Positions 1-15,000 of a DNA stretch of 64,000 nucleotides are shown here, piece after piece. The notes beneath the pieces are model-generated. The model had not been told where the DNA came from and did not search any database. It saw only the letters and a program-made list of their open reading frames with translations. Within the stretch, counting starts at the first letter, position 1; every line of letters starts with the position of its first letter. A program made the position numbers and the translations under genes. The DNA lies in contig VCAZ01000049.1 of assembly GCA_005784505.1 (NCBI GenBank), positions 558,001 to 622,000 of the forward strand. The letters run 5' to 3'. This DNA is from Bagarius yarrelli. Taxonomy: Eukaryota > Chordata > Actinopteri > Siluriformes > Sisoridae.

Positions 1-23
1 TGTATCACGGCGGATTACTGCAC

Positions 24-151
24 CTTAATTTATCGCTTCCAGCTTTGTGTTTCGAAACTCGAGCCATGGACAGAGGGAGGGAGACAGCGTCCAGCCAGCG
101 CTTCTCGTACTTTGGTTCATTAGCCGAGGGTGAGGAGGGTGAAGACGGTGC
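24..151 (-). CDS. sntg2: SNTG2 exon 9 (start of second PH half)
   Basis: A 128-nt exon between acceptor ATCTAG and donor GTGCAG. It encodes APSSPSSPSANEPKYEKRW and then LDAVSLPLSMARVSKHKAGS, ending two bases into a codon (DKL plus AG). The YEKRWLD block opens the second PH half. The remaining exons lie left of the window. A 64-codon minus-strand frame over the same bases is only a shadow. Confidence 0.92.
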
Positions 152-3100
152 CTAGATAGAATAAATGAGAAAGCGGGAAGACAGGCAAAAGGATGAGCAT
201 GAGAGGAGGTGCAGTTCATCTTAGTCCCTCTTCAGTGCACTTTGATCAGTGCAAAACAACAACTGGGTCGCACGCTTCAGTAGACTCGTGAAGCCGCATG
301 CTTAGATAATAAACTTTGCCTTCTTTTTAGACCACTATCCTAGAGTATTTACTTAATGAAAACATTTCGACACTTTGAAAAGCATAGCTTTTTTTAATAT
401 ATATATATATATATATATGTATGTATATTTGCAGCCAAAGGGCAAAAAACTAATTGGCATGTGCCTGCTTTATTTGTTTAAACCATTAAAAACAGCTATA
501 ATGAAATCTCAGATCAGGCCTTAGGCTATAAAATTTGATTTTAAAATTCTTCATAAACAGCTTCTAAACAACCAAGTGTTTGTAGCGTATATCATTGAAT
601 AAACATGTGGTTCTAAGTTGCATGCTTTGGATGGAATGTCCCCTGTCTGTAAACTACCCCTTTAAAAAAAACAGTGTACGCTTTTAGACATCAATAACAT
701 TTTTCTCTAAAATCACCAATAAATTGTGACTTTGTGCAGACCTCTAGCACTACTGAAAAGCGGAGATTGTCTAGTCCTCAAATTATTACTTCTAGAAGGC
801 ACCATTCTCTGCTTCAACACTAAAGCACAGTGGAGAAAAAGGGCTAAAGGGCTCTCCTCAAGCTGAAGTACTCTTACTTCAGAAAGCATCTACGAAAAGA
901 AGAAAAACAATCTCAAATCTTTGAAAGAATGGATAACAATGTAGTCCAATTTTTGTTCAGTAACTACTTTAAATCTTGTAGAACTACAGTCAAATAAATA
1001 AAGAAGAGGCCACAGTGAAAAAACTAAACTAAAAGCTAATGAGTTTAAAATTACAAAAAAACCTTCTTGGATTAAAAATAAATGGTAAACAAACTTCTAA
1101 ACTTTATCCGGTTTCTTCGGTACTGTTTTTGCTTTTATTTTTTTTGCCTGTATGTATCTGCAACATTTCTTTTGCTGGCTTTGGCTGTCACTTGCTTCTG
1201 GTTTTAGACATCTTTGGTGAGTTTTTCTTTTGCACAGTACTGCATATAATAAGGAATACGAGTCGGTTTGGGAGATATAAAGGGTTAAAAAATACTACTA
1301 AACAGTTCAGCTGTTCTATTGTCACAAACTTATTTAAATTCCCTTAAATACATCCTGTAAGGAAAAATTACAGTTCTTCTGTTATCTTATGGTAGGTATA
1401 TACACTGATAATCTGTAATAGAACAAGAAGGCATTCGGTTGTGGGAAAATAAATACTTCAACCTAGTAAAAAAAAAAAGTATTATAAGTTTTTAGTAGAT
1501 TTCCCATCGCTAGCAACTCTCATGTGTGAACTTTAAATGAAACAACATGTCATACATTACAGATCGCACATCCATTAATCAACTTAAATACAAAAATGTT
1601 AAAGAAATGAACCCTGATGCTGTTGTAAATGCCTGCAACAACTTAGCTGCTATTTCATCACATTATTTTATAAGGGCTGTCGAAGTGATTTCTGACACTG
1701 GTAATTAATTTCAAAGTTTGGTGCCTTCACCAGTAAGACATATGCTTTGGACCCTTTTTTTTTAGCAAAATCCACTGCTGATGCACACCAAGCTCGATAA
1801 TTAAACCTGATCTGACTTTCATGTCGTGTTGTTGCTAAAGTTTAAGATGACAGGAAATAAAATATGGTCACGGTGTCAAGATGAGTTATGGTGACAAAGT
1901 GTCTACTCTCTAGCATGGGACTAAATCCCAGCACCACTGACATTGTTGCCCTTCAGATCAGGCCGCCTGCCATACCACAAAATATTTCCGAGGCAACAAG
2001 AGATGCAACACTAATTATGGGAAGGCATGTAAATGAGTCAGTGCACATCCCCGGGTGCTATGAAAGCAAAACAGTGTCAATCAACTCAATGTCGGAGGCG
2101 CATACAGGGAATGACAAGCTCTGCGAATTCTAATCACTCGCAGGAAAAAAAGGCATCAAAAGTAAAGCAGAATTAACAAAAACCTTAATTTAGAGAACAC
2201 TTTTGTTGACTCAGCAAAAAACAACAGCTCATGTTCTAATACAATATTTTCTTGAACCCAAAACTAGAGAAAAGAATAAAAGAGTCAGTGTAAATAAAAG
2301 AAATATTCTCGAATCTTTAATGTGTTTGCTACATGGATACTGTGACAGTTTAATAAAGCAGTGACCCAGCTGTGCAGATTGTTAAGCATTTATCTTCTCT
2401 GAAAAGAAAAATAAGAAACAAGCCTGCCATCCATTTGTTCTTATCTGTCATGTTTGGCATATTTCATCCAGACGGCTTCATTAAAAACACACGCCCCCAT
2501 GCTTGTAAAAGACGCCCATTCAGTACCCACAATGAACAGAGCTAACAAATAATCTGATTAATACATATTTAACATATTTATTTATGTGTGTCCACTCATG
2601 TGAATGGATCTTTTGGTGCTTTGAGGCACTAGGAAATGTCGGCGTAGCTTGTTCACCTTCACATGACACTGTTTTCTTGATAATAAGCTGCTTGATAAGC
2701 TGTCACCTACCTGCTCTGCCTTATAGGAACGCTAGCGCAGCAATCTCTATGGCCTGCTGCGTATTATGCCTTACTACGTAGAGCGCTTGTCAAACTTCAT
2801 TTACCAAACAAAGATGAAGTGAACTCACAGGGTTAGGGCACCGAAATTTGCATAACATTAGTATGTGGCATTATGGGATGGATGAGGTGTCTGGTCCCAC
2901 AGCTAGAGTCTTCTAAAGCTGAGAAATTATAGTCTTCTGAGATACTGTATGCTTGCTAATTCTTCTCGCATCTCAGCAAGCATGCTGGTCAATAACAGCT
3001 CATGAAATTTACTGCTATTACACTATAGTCCTGAAAAAAGACTCATGGGTAAAAATAGAACACACCAAGAGTGGTGGTTATGCTTATTGTCTAACAAGAT

Positions 3101-6100
3101 CACCCATGAAATATTCATTTACATTTACAACATTTGGCAGACCCCCTTATTCAGAGAGACTTCATACAACTAAGTGATTGGGGGTTAAGGGCCTTACTCA
3201 GGGGCCCAACAGTGGCAACTTGGTGGTGTCGGGAATCAAACCCTGATCTTCCAATTAGCAGTCCAATGATTAATTACTGAGCTACCAGTTTAGTCTTTTA
3301 TTAATATACAATATATTAAGTTGTTGTTGTATAGCAGTTGATACCATACTGGAATCACAACTGGGGATATTGGAAGTGCTTTATGATGATGATGTTGAAT
3401 AGTAAAATACTTTGATCTCAAACATGAAGGATCATCCATTTGCTTGGTTAGATTCAGCAATGTTGGGTGTCACATTAATAAGAAAAGTAGTAATGCGATT
3501 CTTGGCACATCTAGTTAGCAAAATGTCATCTCTAAAAATCATCTCTAAAATGACATGCACAATAGCATTGTCAGTAATGTCAGTGGCAAAGCTGAAGCTT
3601 CGGAATCTATTGTGTTTGTTCAGAGTGAACAGATGAGGATTGGACAGATTTTATTTCAAAATAAAGCAGAGGCTAATGACACTATTAACAACAGTCAGTC
3701 CAACACCAATGTAGGAAATGTATAAAACTGTAAAATAAATAAAATTACACATCAATGAAAGACTTAACTATAATAGTCAGTCCCAGACTACAGACAATAC
3801 ACTCAGGGTAGATTATTTACCTTGAATAGTAACTAGTTATTCAAGCAACATTTCCACCATTAATTCGATCATTTGTTTAAAACTGACATATAGTGTAAAC
3901 AACATAAAGCACTTACTGTGTTGCTTAAATTTCCATTTAAATGTAAACCACTGTCAAAAAGTGGTGAGGATGATCTGCTACTCTGATCACTGGATGGTCC
4001 TGGAGAGCCTGAAAAAATACAGACTGTTAAAGATTCAACATTTACCCCATTGCTACTGGGCATAATATATATTCCCACATGAAAAATACTTCAGTACATC
4101 CTAATGCAACATAAAGAAGTATTAACTCTAGTCAGTGGTCGGACGGTGCACACACCTCTTAATACCATACCACCACTATCACATCGCAATTATAAAAACC
4201 ATCAATACTATACAAAACCACAATATAACACGGCGAAGCATTGCAGACAGAGAGACATTTCGCGTATTGAGCATAGAAACCATTTTTATTAAAGCAAGAA
4301 ACCCGTGTGTGAAGGTTCTCTCACAGTATCATATACATAGTCATAGAAAATGTACTATAGTAATTAATATAGTAGAATTAGTAGCATTACCACAACAAAT
4401 TCCCACATCATTTACATTTACATCATTTGGCAGATGCTTTTTTTCAGAGCAACTTACATTTATCTCTTTTATACAATTGAGTAATTGGGGGTTAGGAGCC
4501 CTGCCCCGGGGCCCTGTAGTGGCAGCTTGGTTGTGGTGGGAACCAAACCCAAACTTCCCAATCTAGCAGTCCAAAACCTTAACCGCTGAGCTACCTCTTA
4601 CAAAAACACTACACTTTGTACCACAGGACATTTTACGACATGTTTTAGTAAAGTAACTCTACAATACAATAGAAAAATGTAATATAGTTTTAATACTACA
4701 GTTTGATGTGTCAACCAAATCCAGAAGCAGCACTACACTTCCTGTAAGGGTCCTGGTTCTACAGCAGCTTAGAGCTGTCGTAACCACCTGCCGAGCTTGT
4801 GAATGCTTGTGAAGTCGTGCAGTGCGAACTTACCTAATGGGAGCTTTAAAAAGGCTGGTGCCTCCCTGAGGTACCTCACAGTGATTGTAACTTCATCTCC
4901 AGCAGTTCGCAAAAGATGAACCTTCCCAGGAAACAAAAGAAAGTGAGAGACAAGGAGTGAAAAGAGGCAGTGAGAGTGCTGCGAAAGATGAATACAGAGA
5001 ATAATATCCTCTTCACATTGCAGGACAGTCAACATGATAAAAAGCTTACATTTCCACAAATCCATTAAATGAGAATGCTACTTTAAACTGGGTTCAAGGG
5101 ACATTTGAAAAAAATTCATTTATTTAAATCAAAATGTCAGCTCATGATGTATTTCAGTCTAATTTTTTTGATTAATTACAGAATTCTGTACCCCAGCTAA
5201 GCTTTCATGTGATCTGAGAGGCCAGTTAACTGCAGCTAAGGCATGTAATTACCCCAACAGTCTGTGAAAGCTTCACGTTGTATAATCCACTATGCACGTC
5301 ATTTATAACTGCTGTCCAAACAATAAAAAGCCTGTGTTCAAGTAAATCACACCATTATTTTTTACATCAACTGCCTTTTCAGAAAGCACCAATACGTTAT
5401 CTTCACTTGAAAAATTTTGAAAAGATCAAAACCATAATTTCTAAATCTAGTCAAAACCCTTTTTCGGACTTTGAATCATAAAAATTGGTTTTTCAAGAAT
5501 TTCTACAAAGACCCCAAATCACATTGAGTATTAAATACTGCTTTGACATTGCTGAGGCATATCTTGCTGATCGCATTATATCAGCTCCCGACCACTTTGC
5601 ACAGCTGATGCAGGCTTACTGTTAATCCCTGGGATCATATAAAACCTGGTATAAGGGCCTTTTCCCTCGGATAGCTCAGAAATTCTCACGCAGTGTTTTA
5701 GAAAATATTAAAAGCTTTGTTTGCTTTTTCCATCACATTAATGTTTAAATGGGCCCGTTTCATGCTCCGATTTCATGCTTGCATAATTGTTATAGCTATT
5801 TTGTTATTTTTATGTTCATTTTGTAGTTAACATTTGTTGGTATGACTTGGTTCTAAATTCCCTGTCTTTTCATAAGCTCCACTAAAAGCCTAGACAGGGA
5901 AACAGCGGCATCCTCGCGGGCAACCCTCCTATTTTAAGAATAGAAGAACAGCACAAATCCCCCCCACAATATGACATTGTTTAAGTGCCAATATAAAAGG
6001 AGGAGATGCAGATGAGGTGGGTTGTAAAGCGGCATGCTGAGGAAACAGCAGAGCAAGCAGACGAGCTGTGTTTAGATAAGGCGCTCTGTTTGAGATTTGC

Positions 6101-9100
6101 CAATTGAGTGCTTAGGCCCGATCAGCTGTTAGGGGTTTGGATGCTTTTCTCCCAATCAGCTAATAGCAAGCTTGCCTATGTGCCTGCCTGATCTGACGCA
6201 GTATGCTTGATTTTTCAAAGTGAACTATTGATGAAATATTCATGCACTCAATGGTTATTTAAATCTAATGGTTATTTAACATTCTAGTATGTTATTAAGA
6301 GACTTTGTATTGTTTAAAAAGTCTAACTTCACAATATAACATTTTCTTTTTTATCCTGTTTTTTGCTCTCTGCATTGCCTGCATCCTGCTTTTTTGTAGT
6401 GCCAGCACTTGTATGTAATAACCAAAATCACAGGCGATTACACTGCCTTTCCAAACCGTAAGACTTGTCCTCCATGTTTGTTAGCTGCTTTGTACTTTTA
6501 CTCAGTCCAAGATATGTTTCTACCGTCTTTAGGTTCTTCACTCTGGGCTAAGTGCCTGTATAGGGACTTGTGTATTTTCTGTGTTTTTGACTGTGTTTAT
6601 GTCTTTGGACTTGGGATCTTAGACCCCCTGACTTGCATAAATATTGTGTTTAGTAGAAATATGAAAAATGAAAGCAATTCAGCTATATTTTCCTATAAAC
6701 TGGTGAACGTTGTCCATACATTCAAACCAACCTTAACCTTAACTCAACTACATACAGCATTACAGCATTTAGCAGAGGCCCTTACTACAATATCCTTATT
6801 ATACAACTTACAACTGAGCAATTGGGGGTTCCAGAACAACAATGGTGGCTTGGTGGAAGCTGGGAATTGAGCCCACAACCTTGGGTGGTTAATCCAACAC
6901 CCAGTTGGTAATCCAACACCTTTTTAACCATGAGCCACCACTTTTCCCCTTATATGAATTGTAACAAATAAGTGGTTGACTTAGTGCTGCTCTTTTTTGG
7001 ATAATACACTTTAAAACCTTTAACACTTTAAAGGTATGTGGGTACCCAGCTATCCTAACCAAATGTTTTTTAAACGTCTTTTTTTCTTTTGTCTATTACC
7101 CTGGTTAAATATTCGCCATCTAGAAAGGCATCTAGGCATATTTCGGAGCATGCGTTTCAGGATATGCCCACTCAGCCACAACAGTCTTAGTAAGGACCGA
7201 CATTAATGTCGCACAAGCCAGTCACACAGTCATCAATCGAATTCATAAAAAAAGGTGCTAAAGGGAATGAAGGTCAGGATTTTGTGTAGGACTTCCGTGT
7301 TTTTTGCACACTAACCCTGAAAAAGAAACCATATAATCCTAGAGGTTTACAGGTATAATTCTCTTTGCAGAGATATCTTAAGGCTACATCATGCCAAAAC
7401 ATTGTAGACAACAAATTGCAACAGTTTGGGGTTGTCCACATATGGGTGTCAAAATGTCTTCATAGTTTTAGTGCATATACATTAGTCAAAACATCCTTTC
7501 TGTCTGTATTCGACTTCTCATGCACTGTACAGAAAGGTGAGATCATCCTGGTATATTCTACTCAGGAAGAATTATTTCAACATTGCACAAATAGGACATG
7601 TATCGATTTGTGACTCTAACCTTCAATCAGAAAAAAGTCTCAAACCATGACAGCACAATTCCTCCTACACTAAAACAAAGCCACTATTTTTAACTTTCAT
7701 TTGTTTTCTGTTTGAGTGGCAAATAATTTATTAACTAAAGATCACCTTTACTGTGGCAAATAGATTACCCTAATAATAGTATAGTCACATTTTACAATCT
7801 GACATTGTCTTTTAATTTGTTAAATATCTGTGGTCAATCAGTTATAGAGAGATTCTTACAGCTGAGACAGCTTGGCTTTGTTAGATTGTGTTTTTTTTCG
7901 AGAGTAAAATCATTAATCATGTGTCTTGACTTCCTAAGAAGAGAAAGCTGTTTGGAAAATATCACCTTATTTTCTAAATATTTCTTTATATTAGAAAGGA
8001 TAAATTACACTGATAAATAAATACTTACAACTTCTTCATGTGTGCACTTTTCCACATTGATGCCATTGATCTGCATGAGACACAGAAAATAGTGGCTTAT
8101 TTTTCATTATAAAACACTCTAAAATACTCTTTCCTCTTTTTTTTGTTTTGCATTCTGATAGTAAGACAAGAAACTGTGTGTGTTTTATTATAAACCAAGC
8201 CAATTCTCTCCTAAAGCATTGTATTGGTAACGGTATTGATTCACAAATTGATTCACACAAAAAAAAATATCAAATATTGTACATAACCACACTTCCAGCA
8301 TCCACAATAAAATAAAAGCTTCAAAATGTTTAACAATTAAGTTGCTATAATGTTTTTGATGTCTTTACTATGAGAGTTGAAAGAAAAATGTAAATAAATT
8401 ATGATTTCATATTTGAACATGCTACAATATTACGATTGTAGATAAATATATTCATTATACAATGTTATTAAATTTAATGTACAGGTATTTTTAATGCATC
8501 CATGAAATACAGGAGCAGAAGACCTGATATATTCACTCCTGTTGTAAACTTTAAGAGTTTTATATCGCTTTACAGAGGACAGATTTCATCACAAATATCA
8601 GTCTAATAAACTAACAGTGTAGGTAAAGCAGCTATTTTATCGATTTCTGTTAACAGCTGCTGTATATACATTTTTTAGCCAGGGGTTCAAGAGCACAAAG
8701 TACATCTCTTACCTACAGAAGAATAAAACTACCCGAAGAGTCAGGGAAAAATATGGTCATTTACACTTTAATGTTTACACTTCAGATATGTTTGGAGTCT
8801 TAAACACTTGATAAAGCCTGAAAGAAGGTTAGCAAACTGTTGTCAAAAACCACCTGCCTGACAACCACTCAGCATTGGTGTGACTGTTGCACATCTCCTG
8901 AGACTTACACAAGTTATGAAGCTAATATCTTTCCCATAACCAGGGGCACCTGTAGTAATTTTGGGTCTAATAAAAGAATATGAGGCTGGGCCCTTCTACA
9001 AACCTTTTCACACTTTTTTACTAATAAAAAAGATCTCAATAAGGGGGCCTTTACAATCATCCTAACCCCCACCCATAGCAGCGCCCCTGCCTATAGCCCT

Positions 9101-12047
9101 GCTTTCTGTATAAACATTGTGAAAGTGTAAATCTGCTTTAAAAATGTTACAATCTATATTCATTTTCTTATATATTTTGTTATAATTTACCCAGAGTCTC
9201 TCATTCAATTGAGTTCTTTTTGTCTGTAGTTTTAAGGTTTAGTGTCTCATTTGTTTATGTCCTTATGTCTTCATGAATTTCATGTTAGTGTTCTATGTTC
9301 CTGGCTTTTTTTTTGCTTCCTGTCTTGTTCCTTGTCATGTGATCCCCTCGTGATTGTTTATGTTGTGTCATGTGACTCCCCCTTTCATGGATGATTGTTT
9401 TCTTCATTATGTTCAGGTGTTTCTCATTTAGTTGATAGTTTCCCTAATTAGGTTAAGTATTTATACCCCTGTGTTTTAGTCTGTCTTTGGCTTTGTTGCG
9501 TGTCATGGTTCCTGTTCAGGTTCAGGTTTAATAAAACTGCATTTGCATCCGACCCCAGCCCTACAATTTGTGACCGCAGCTGATCTGTATTTAAATCTGT
9601 ATTTATGTTTATATTTTTAGGCTTAAAACTTAAACTTCTAGATTAATGCATACATCTTAAGGCTACACCATTCAAACAAAAAAGAGGTAATTAAAATACA
9701 TTTCTATTTTTCTAGTTGAGATTGTGGTAGTAAGGGTGCACTTATTATTGTGTCATTATTTTCATTCTTTCAACTGATATTAATGAGATCAAAGGTTAAA
9801 CCTGCAGTTGACCTCAAGAAAATGAATTAGAGAGAAACATCATTAGGATGCAAAGAGGACGTTTCTTTGACATGCACCTATGGCCCTGGGCATTGTGAAG
9901 AATAAGAGTAAGCTAACGTTCACTTTACTAACCTGTAACACAGCATCGCCGATAAACAGCATCCCTGTCTGATCAGCTGCAGGCCAGACACAAGATGCCA
10001 AAGGTTAATGGAGACATTAGGATCTAATTAGTCATTTCATATGTGCTAATGTGATGGAAATGGCAATCAGCCGCAGTGACTGAGACGTCTGCCAATATAG
10101 CCTTTAGCAGAGTGCTAGACAAAAGTGGCTTTAATCCAAAACTCATGCAACTCATACAGCTCATTTTTCATCATGAATAACAAATACATTTGAGTTTCAG
10201 CAGCTGTCTAAAATTAAAACACAAGGGTTTAAATGATAGATTCTGTCCCTACTGGTTATGTCATCTTTATATAAGCCATTAAGGAGAATTTTTCACAAAT
10301 CCTTGCAAAGAATCTGAGTTAAGTTTTTCAAATGTGACTAAACAGCATGTTTGAAATACTACAACTCTGCATACGGCGTCACACTGATCTGGTGCTAGAG
10401 GTAATCGTTTCAGTCATTTGATTCTATTCTTTCTTTTGATCGACGAATCTGTAAAGCTCGCCCAGTCACTCTACAGGGTGCATAAAAAGCATACATCATA
10501 TACACCCAATCTATTCCTTAGGCACATGGGCACATTATTCTGATATAATTATTATTAGAATATAATCATTATTCTCATATAATTCTGTTTTTGAAAGAAA
10601 TACATTTAACTAACAGACATAAACAATATTATCTTTAAGAAAACTAACATAGTATTTCTTTAATGTTGCATGCTTAAATACGAAGCATTAACAGCTTAAA
10701 TATTATATGGTTCAAAACTTGGCAATGCATCAGTATGCTAGGGATAAGCATATGGCCTTTAATTACACACTTATTAAACAGTCTTAAAAGATTAAAGAGC
10801 TTCTGGCCTTAGAATGCATTTCCTGCAGTCGGAAGGTAACATATAGAAATCAATTTTACTGTGGAGAAAAAAATGGAAGAAAAGCTCAGTAGTGCCTTAC
10901 CAACTTGATCTTTAAAAATTTTCGAAATGACCACAGGCACTTTATGCTCAGCACCTCCCTGAAATAAATAAAATGAAGTTCAGGTGATTCAGTAAAGCTA
11001 CCACTCACTGATCATGCAGGCTAAATTTCATATCCTAGCGAATCATTTAACTCTATTGGCTCATCAAAGTTTCTTCTGGGTGACGTAATGAATTTTAAGC
11101 ATTCTTTTTTTTATCTTCATAACACATCCATAACACACAGGACACCATGTGTCTGATACGTGACTGATTATTTATATTTGTATTTATGTTGCATGTTAAA
11201 AAATTGTACAATCCATTATACCTTTTAAATCTATAACATTTACTAAAAGAAAGAACATTTCCTATAGAGATGAGCCAGATAAAATAAAGATATGACCCAG
11301 AAACAGATCTTTAAACATACTGTATAATACACATATAATTATAATACATATAATTTAAAAATATTCTATTTAAAAGATAGACTAATAATAACTTGTGAAA
11401 ATGTCCTTGTATGTGGTATTGTTTTTAAAGTATATTTCAGCCATCATATTTGAATCATATTTCCTGAAGCTTATTTTCTTCCTTTTTTTCTGTCAACTGC
11501 AAAACATGACTATATACATTAACTAATAGAAAGATAAAACACCTAAAATAAACACCTTACAGTAGTCTGGTATTTTGCATTGTCAATATGGTGCTTCATA
11601 AATATTTGTTAATTACCTAATCAGTGCAAACTTTAAAATAAGTCTTAATTTCAAGCTTAATTTATAGAATAGCACTTCATTCAGTACATCCTGTATTTTG
11701 TATGATGGACTGTGAAAAGATCTGCTTCAAATTGCTTTTTGAGAAGTGTAAATAAGCACAATTATGTGTTGTTTGTGTTAAATTTGTTTAATATTAGCCT
11801 GTTCTTTTAAAAGCCCTTATATGATACACTTCTGTTCACTTATAACTGAATAACTACGTTAGATCGAATCAAGGTTAGATCAAGTTTTTAGTGAGTGGTG
11901 ATAGAATGCTCAGTCAAGGTGATAGCACACCAAATTTAAGGGCTTTATTTCAAGTACAACTTTCATGTACCTCATAATTAGCCATGGTGACAAAAAATTT
12001 AATGGTGATAAAAATTTCAGTGTTAACTTCACACTATCCGTTTGCAC

Positions 12048-12098
<51 letters not shown>

Positions 12099-15000
12099 CA
12101 TTTGCATTACAATACTCAAATTTGCTATGAATAAATCTAACAAAATGAACCTACTTTGATGCTTAGACCAAGACCACCAGTTGCCTGTCTCCGGAGTACA
12201 ACAGTTCTGTGCTTTAAAAAAGGGGAATTTAGTTGGTAGGATTTTGAATGAAGCATAATTATTAAAAGATCACATTTGAGAAAGTCAAAAATAACTGTAA
12301 CAAGTTACACTATACAGCCAATAGTTTGTGGACACTTTACCAGGACACCCATAACTTTGCCTTTTCCTACTCTAACTGTTACCACAGTGTTGCAAGCATA
12401 CGACTGTCTGAGATAACTATAAAGGCTTTAGAATTAAAACGCCGAAACGCTGTTCACACATGACAAATTTCTGTGTACAAAAAAAAGCCCTGACCTGTAT
12501 AAAAAGATAGTGTGTTAGTTGCAATTTTATATAGGACATGAGTGTGAACCTACAGTACATCAGTGCCTGATCATTGTCTGGATAAATATAAGCATACCCC
12601 CACAATCACTTTGCACAATCAAGTAAAACCCATGCCGGAGGTTATTATAGGAGTACAAATAAAACGCAAAAGATGATGCAAAAGACTTGTATAGTTACAG
12701 TGGACTGGTGTCCCAATACTTTTGTCCATATAGTGTATATCTTGATACCACACTCAACCTGATAATACTTTGCATTGTCATTACATCCAAATACATATAA
12801 ACAATAAATTGGAAATATTGTGCCTCTAGGGCTACAGTGCAATATTCAAGACAACACAGATGTTCTGGAAGGACAATGTGCAACTAATGTAAGGCAGATA
12901 AATTCAATAAATTAAATATGCATCACATAACAAAAATACACATGAAACTACATAACTCTGCACCACCTACACAGCAGAAAAGAAGAAATGTAAGCGTGGC
13001 ATTGACCGGGTCGAGAAAAAACTGTATAGGAATGTGAAAAGAGACCAGACAGAATATTGAACTATAAACCATTATAATTGGCAGTGAATACTTTCCTAAA
13101 AATATAGAAGGAAAAAAACGATAAACGCTGTCAGTAGAGATGACTAAATAATACAGTGCTGATGTAAATAATGGTGTTTCATTTTTAAATGTTTGTGTCT
13201 AACCCTAATATATTTACTGCATATCGAATTGTGATTCTGTCAGTATACATAGGCAGCAATAGGACATTAGGAGATTAGGCGAAATGGTGTGTGAGATGAA
13301 AGAAATGCTTACAAAAGTATATATATATAATAATATGCCACTTGCTTGAGATATACTGATTTTTGTAATCTGTAATCAGTACAACTATCTTCTTATTCCA
13401 ACATAATGGTCCTACAGACAATATTAAACTACCTGAACATGTTCTGCCACTCAAGTTCATGCGAAGCAGCTCAAACATCTGGGCAACAACATTTTTGGTG
13501 CAGTTTAAGGCTTCAGTACTTACATTTAAATGTGAACCACCACCACCACCACCACCACCTATGCATACCACATCCTGTTTCTGTATAGTCAAAATTTCTT
13601 TAGTCAACTTCAAACGGATGTCATAGGTATTACTGGTCTTTTCATCATACAAAAGGGCGAGTCCAGTTTTTGTCTGTAAAAAGGAAGAAAAATAAATAGT
13701 TATTATTTGTTAAACGATTTTTTTACCCGAGTCTGTATAACTTCAAAAAGTGGGCTTTTATTCATATCTGAAACCTACTTGCAAAATTCTAAATTGTATT
13801 AGTCTCGATAGCTGCTGATCCAACATGTTGCAGCAGCAGTACTTTATGGCTTTCATATGTCTCAGTTGACGCTGAAATATGTCTTAATTTAGCGAGAATA
13901 GAATTTGTAAATAAGAAAAGAACAAACGTGTTCACAATTATTTCACCTCTGGAAAAGTTCCAGGTGTTGGATTGACTTTATGTTTCTTCTGAGAGACAAT
14001 ACTTTCAAAAGATCAAGTGAATACATGCTAAATAAAACATGCTTTTAGGTCTGTTTTTCTTTAAGAAAAATAAGGTGCCAAGAACAGATAGCATAAAACT
14101 GTTAAAATAATTTACTTAGCCTTAGAAATTAATTTCAACCTCGCTCATCCTGTAGCTGGTAAATGTTTAAAAAATGTCTGTACCTAACAGGTCTGTACTG
14201 ATCATGGAAGCAGATTCCATACCTAATTTTATAATCTTTAGAGAGTGGATTTAGTAAGTACAGTATCAAAAGCGAAAAATTATGGTTTGGCATTAATTTC
14301 ACAGCCTATTAACCTTAAAACAGTGCAAAACACCTGAGTTATTAAAAAGCGAAGTGTGTTAAATATACATTAATAGATAAACCATTAGCTTGCACATTTG
14401 CTTGCACATTTTCTGACCCACATGACGGTGACGTTAATTGATGTAGACTTGCATTTACATTGTCATGGCCTAGTTTTCTGCCTGGCAGCAGAGCCATTTT
14501 TCCCATGAGGCATGCACATTTAGGTCGAGCTGCTTCACCTCTAACTCCAGAGGGATAAGCTAATTAATCAAAGTTTTGAATTACAGTCTGACTCTGTGAG
14601 AACACCAATATATTATGCACTTTGGGATCTGCACCAGACTGCATCTGCCTCCTGAGAGTTACACTGCATGGCTAGCACAACGAAGCTTGAAGTACATTAC
14701 TGCATGATGATAAACTACAAGTACTCTTCTGCTTTGCTGACCTGCGTGTGTGCATATCACAACTAACCAATGCAGACTAATTAACAGGCTATATTCTTTC
14801 GTAAAATGTCGGAGTATTCGGCACACAGGGCATGCGGTACTGTAAGTGGGTGAAACAACATTGCAACATTTGTCAGGTTTGATCAATTTTTACATCATTT
14901 AAGAAAATCTATAAATCTATTGTTTCACTTTAAAGTTTATGGAGATGAATGAAAGAAGCAGAATCAGAGCCCGAGAGAAAAGACCATGCTGATGCTACAT

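Noticed and set aside
11910..12143. Antisense frame with a long tyrosine run
   Set aside because: It is the (TAA)n microsatellite read in one frame; there is no conserved sequence around it.
12208..12211. Alternative acceptor CAG for SNTG2 exon 3, 4 nt downstream
   Set aside because: It would put RTVVLRRQ out of frame with exon 2.
13406..13588. Plus-strand frame with a histidine run
   Set aside because: It is the shadow of the SNTG2 glycine codons on the opposite strand.
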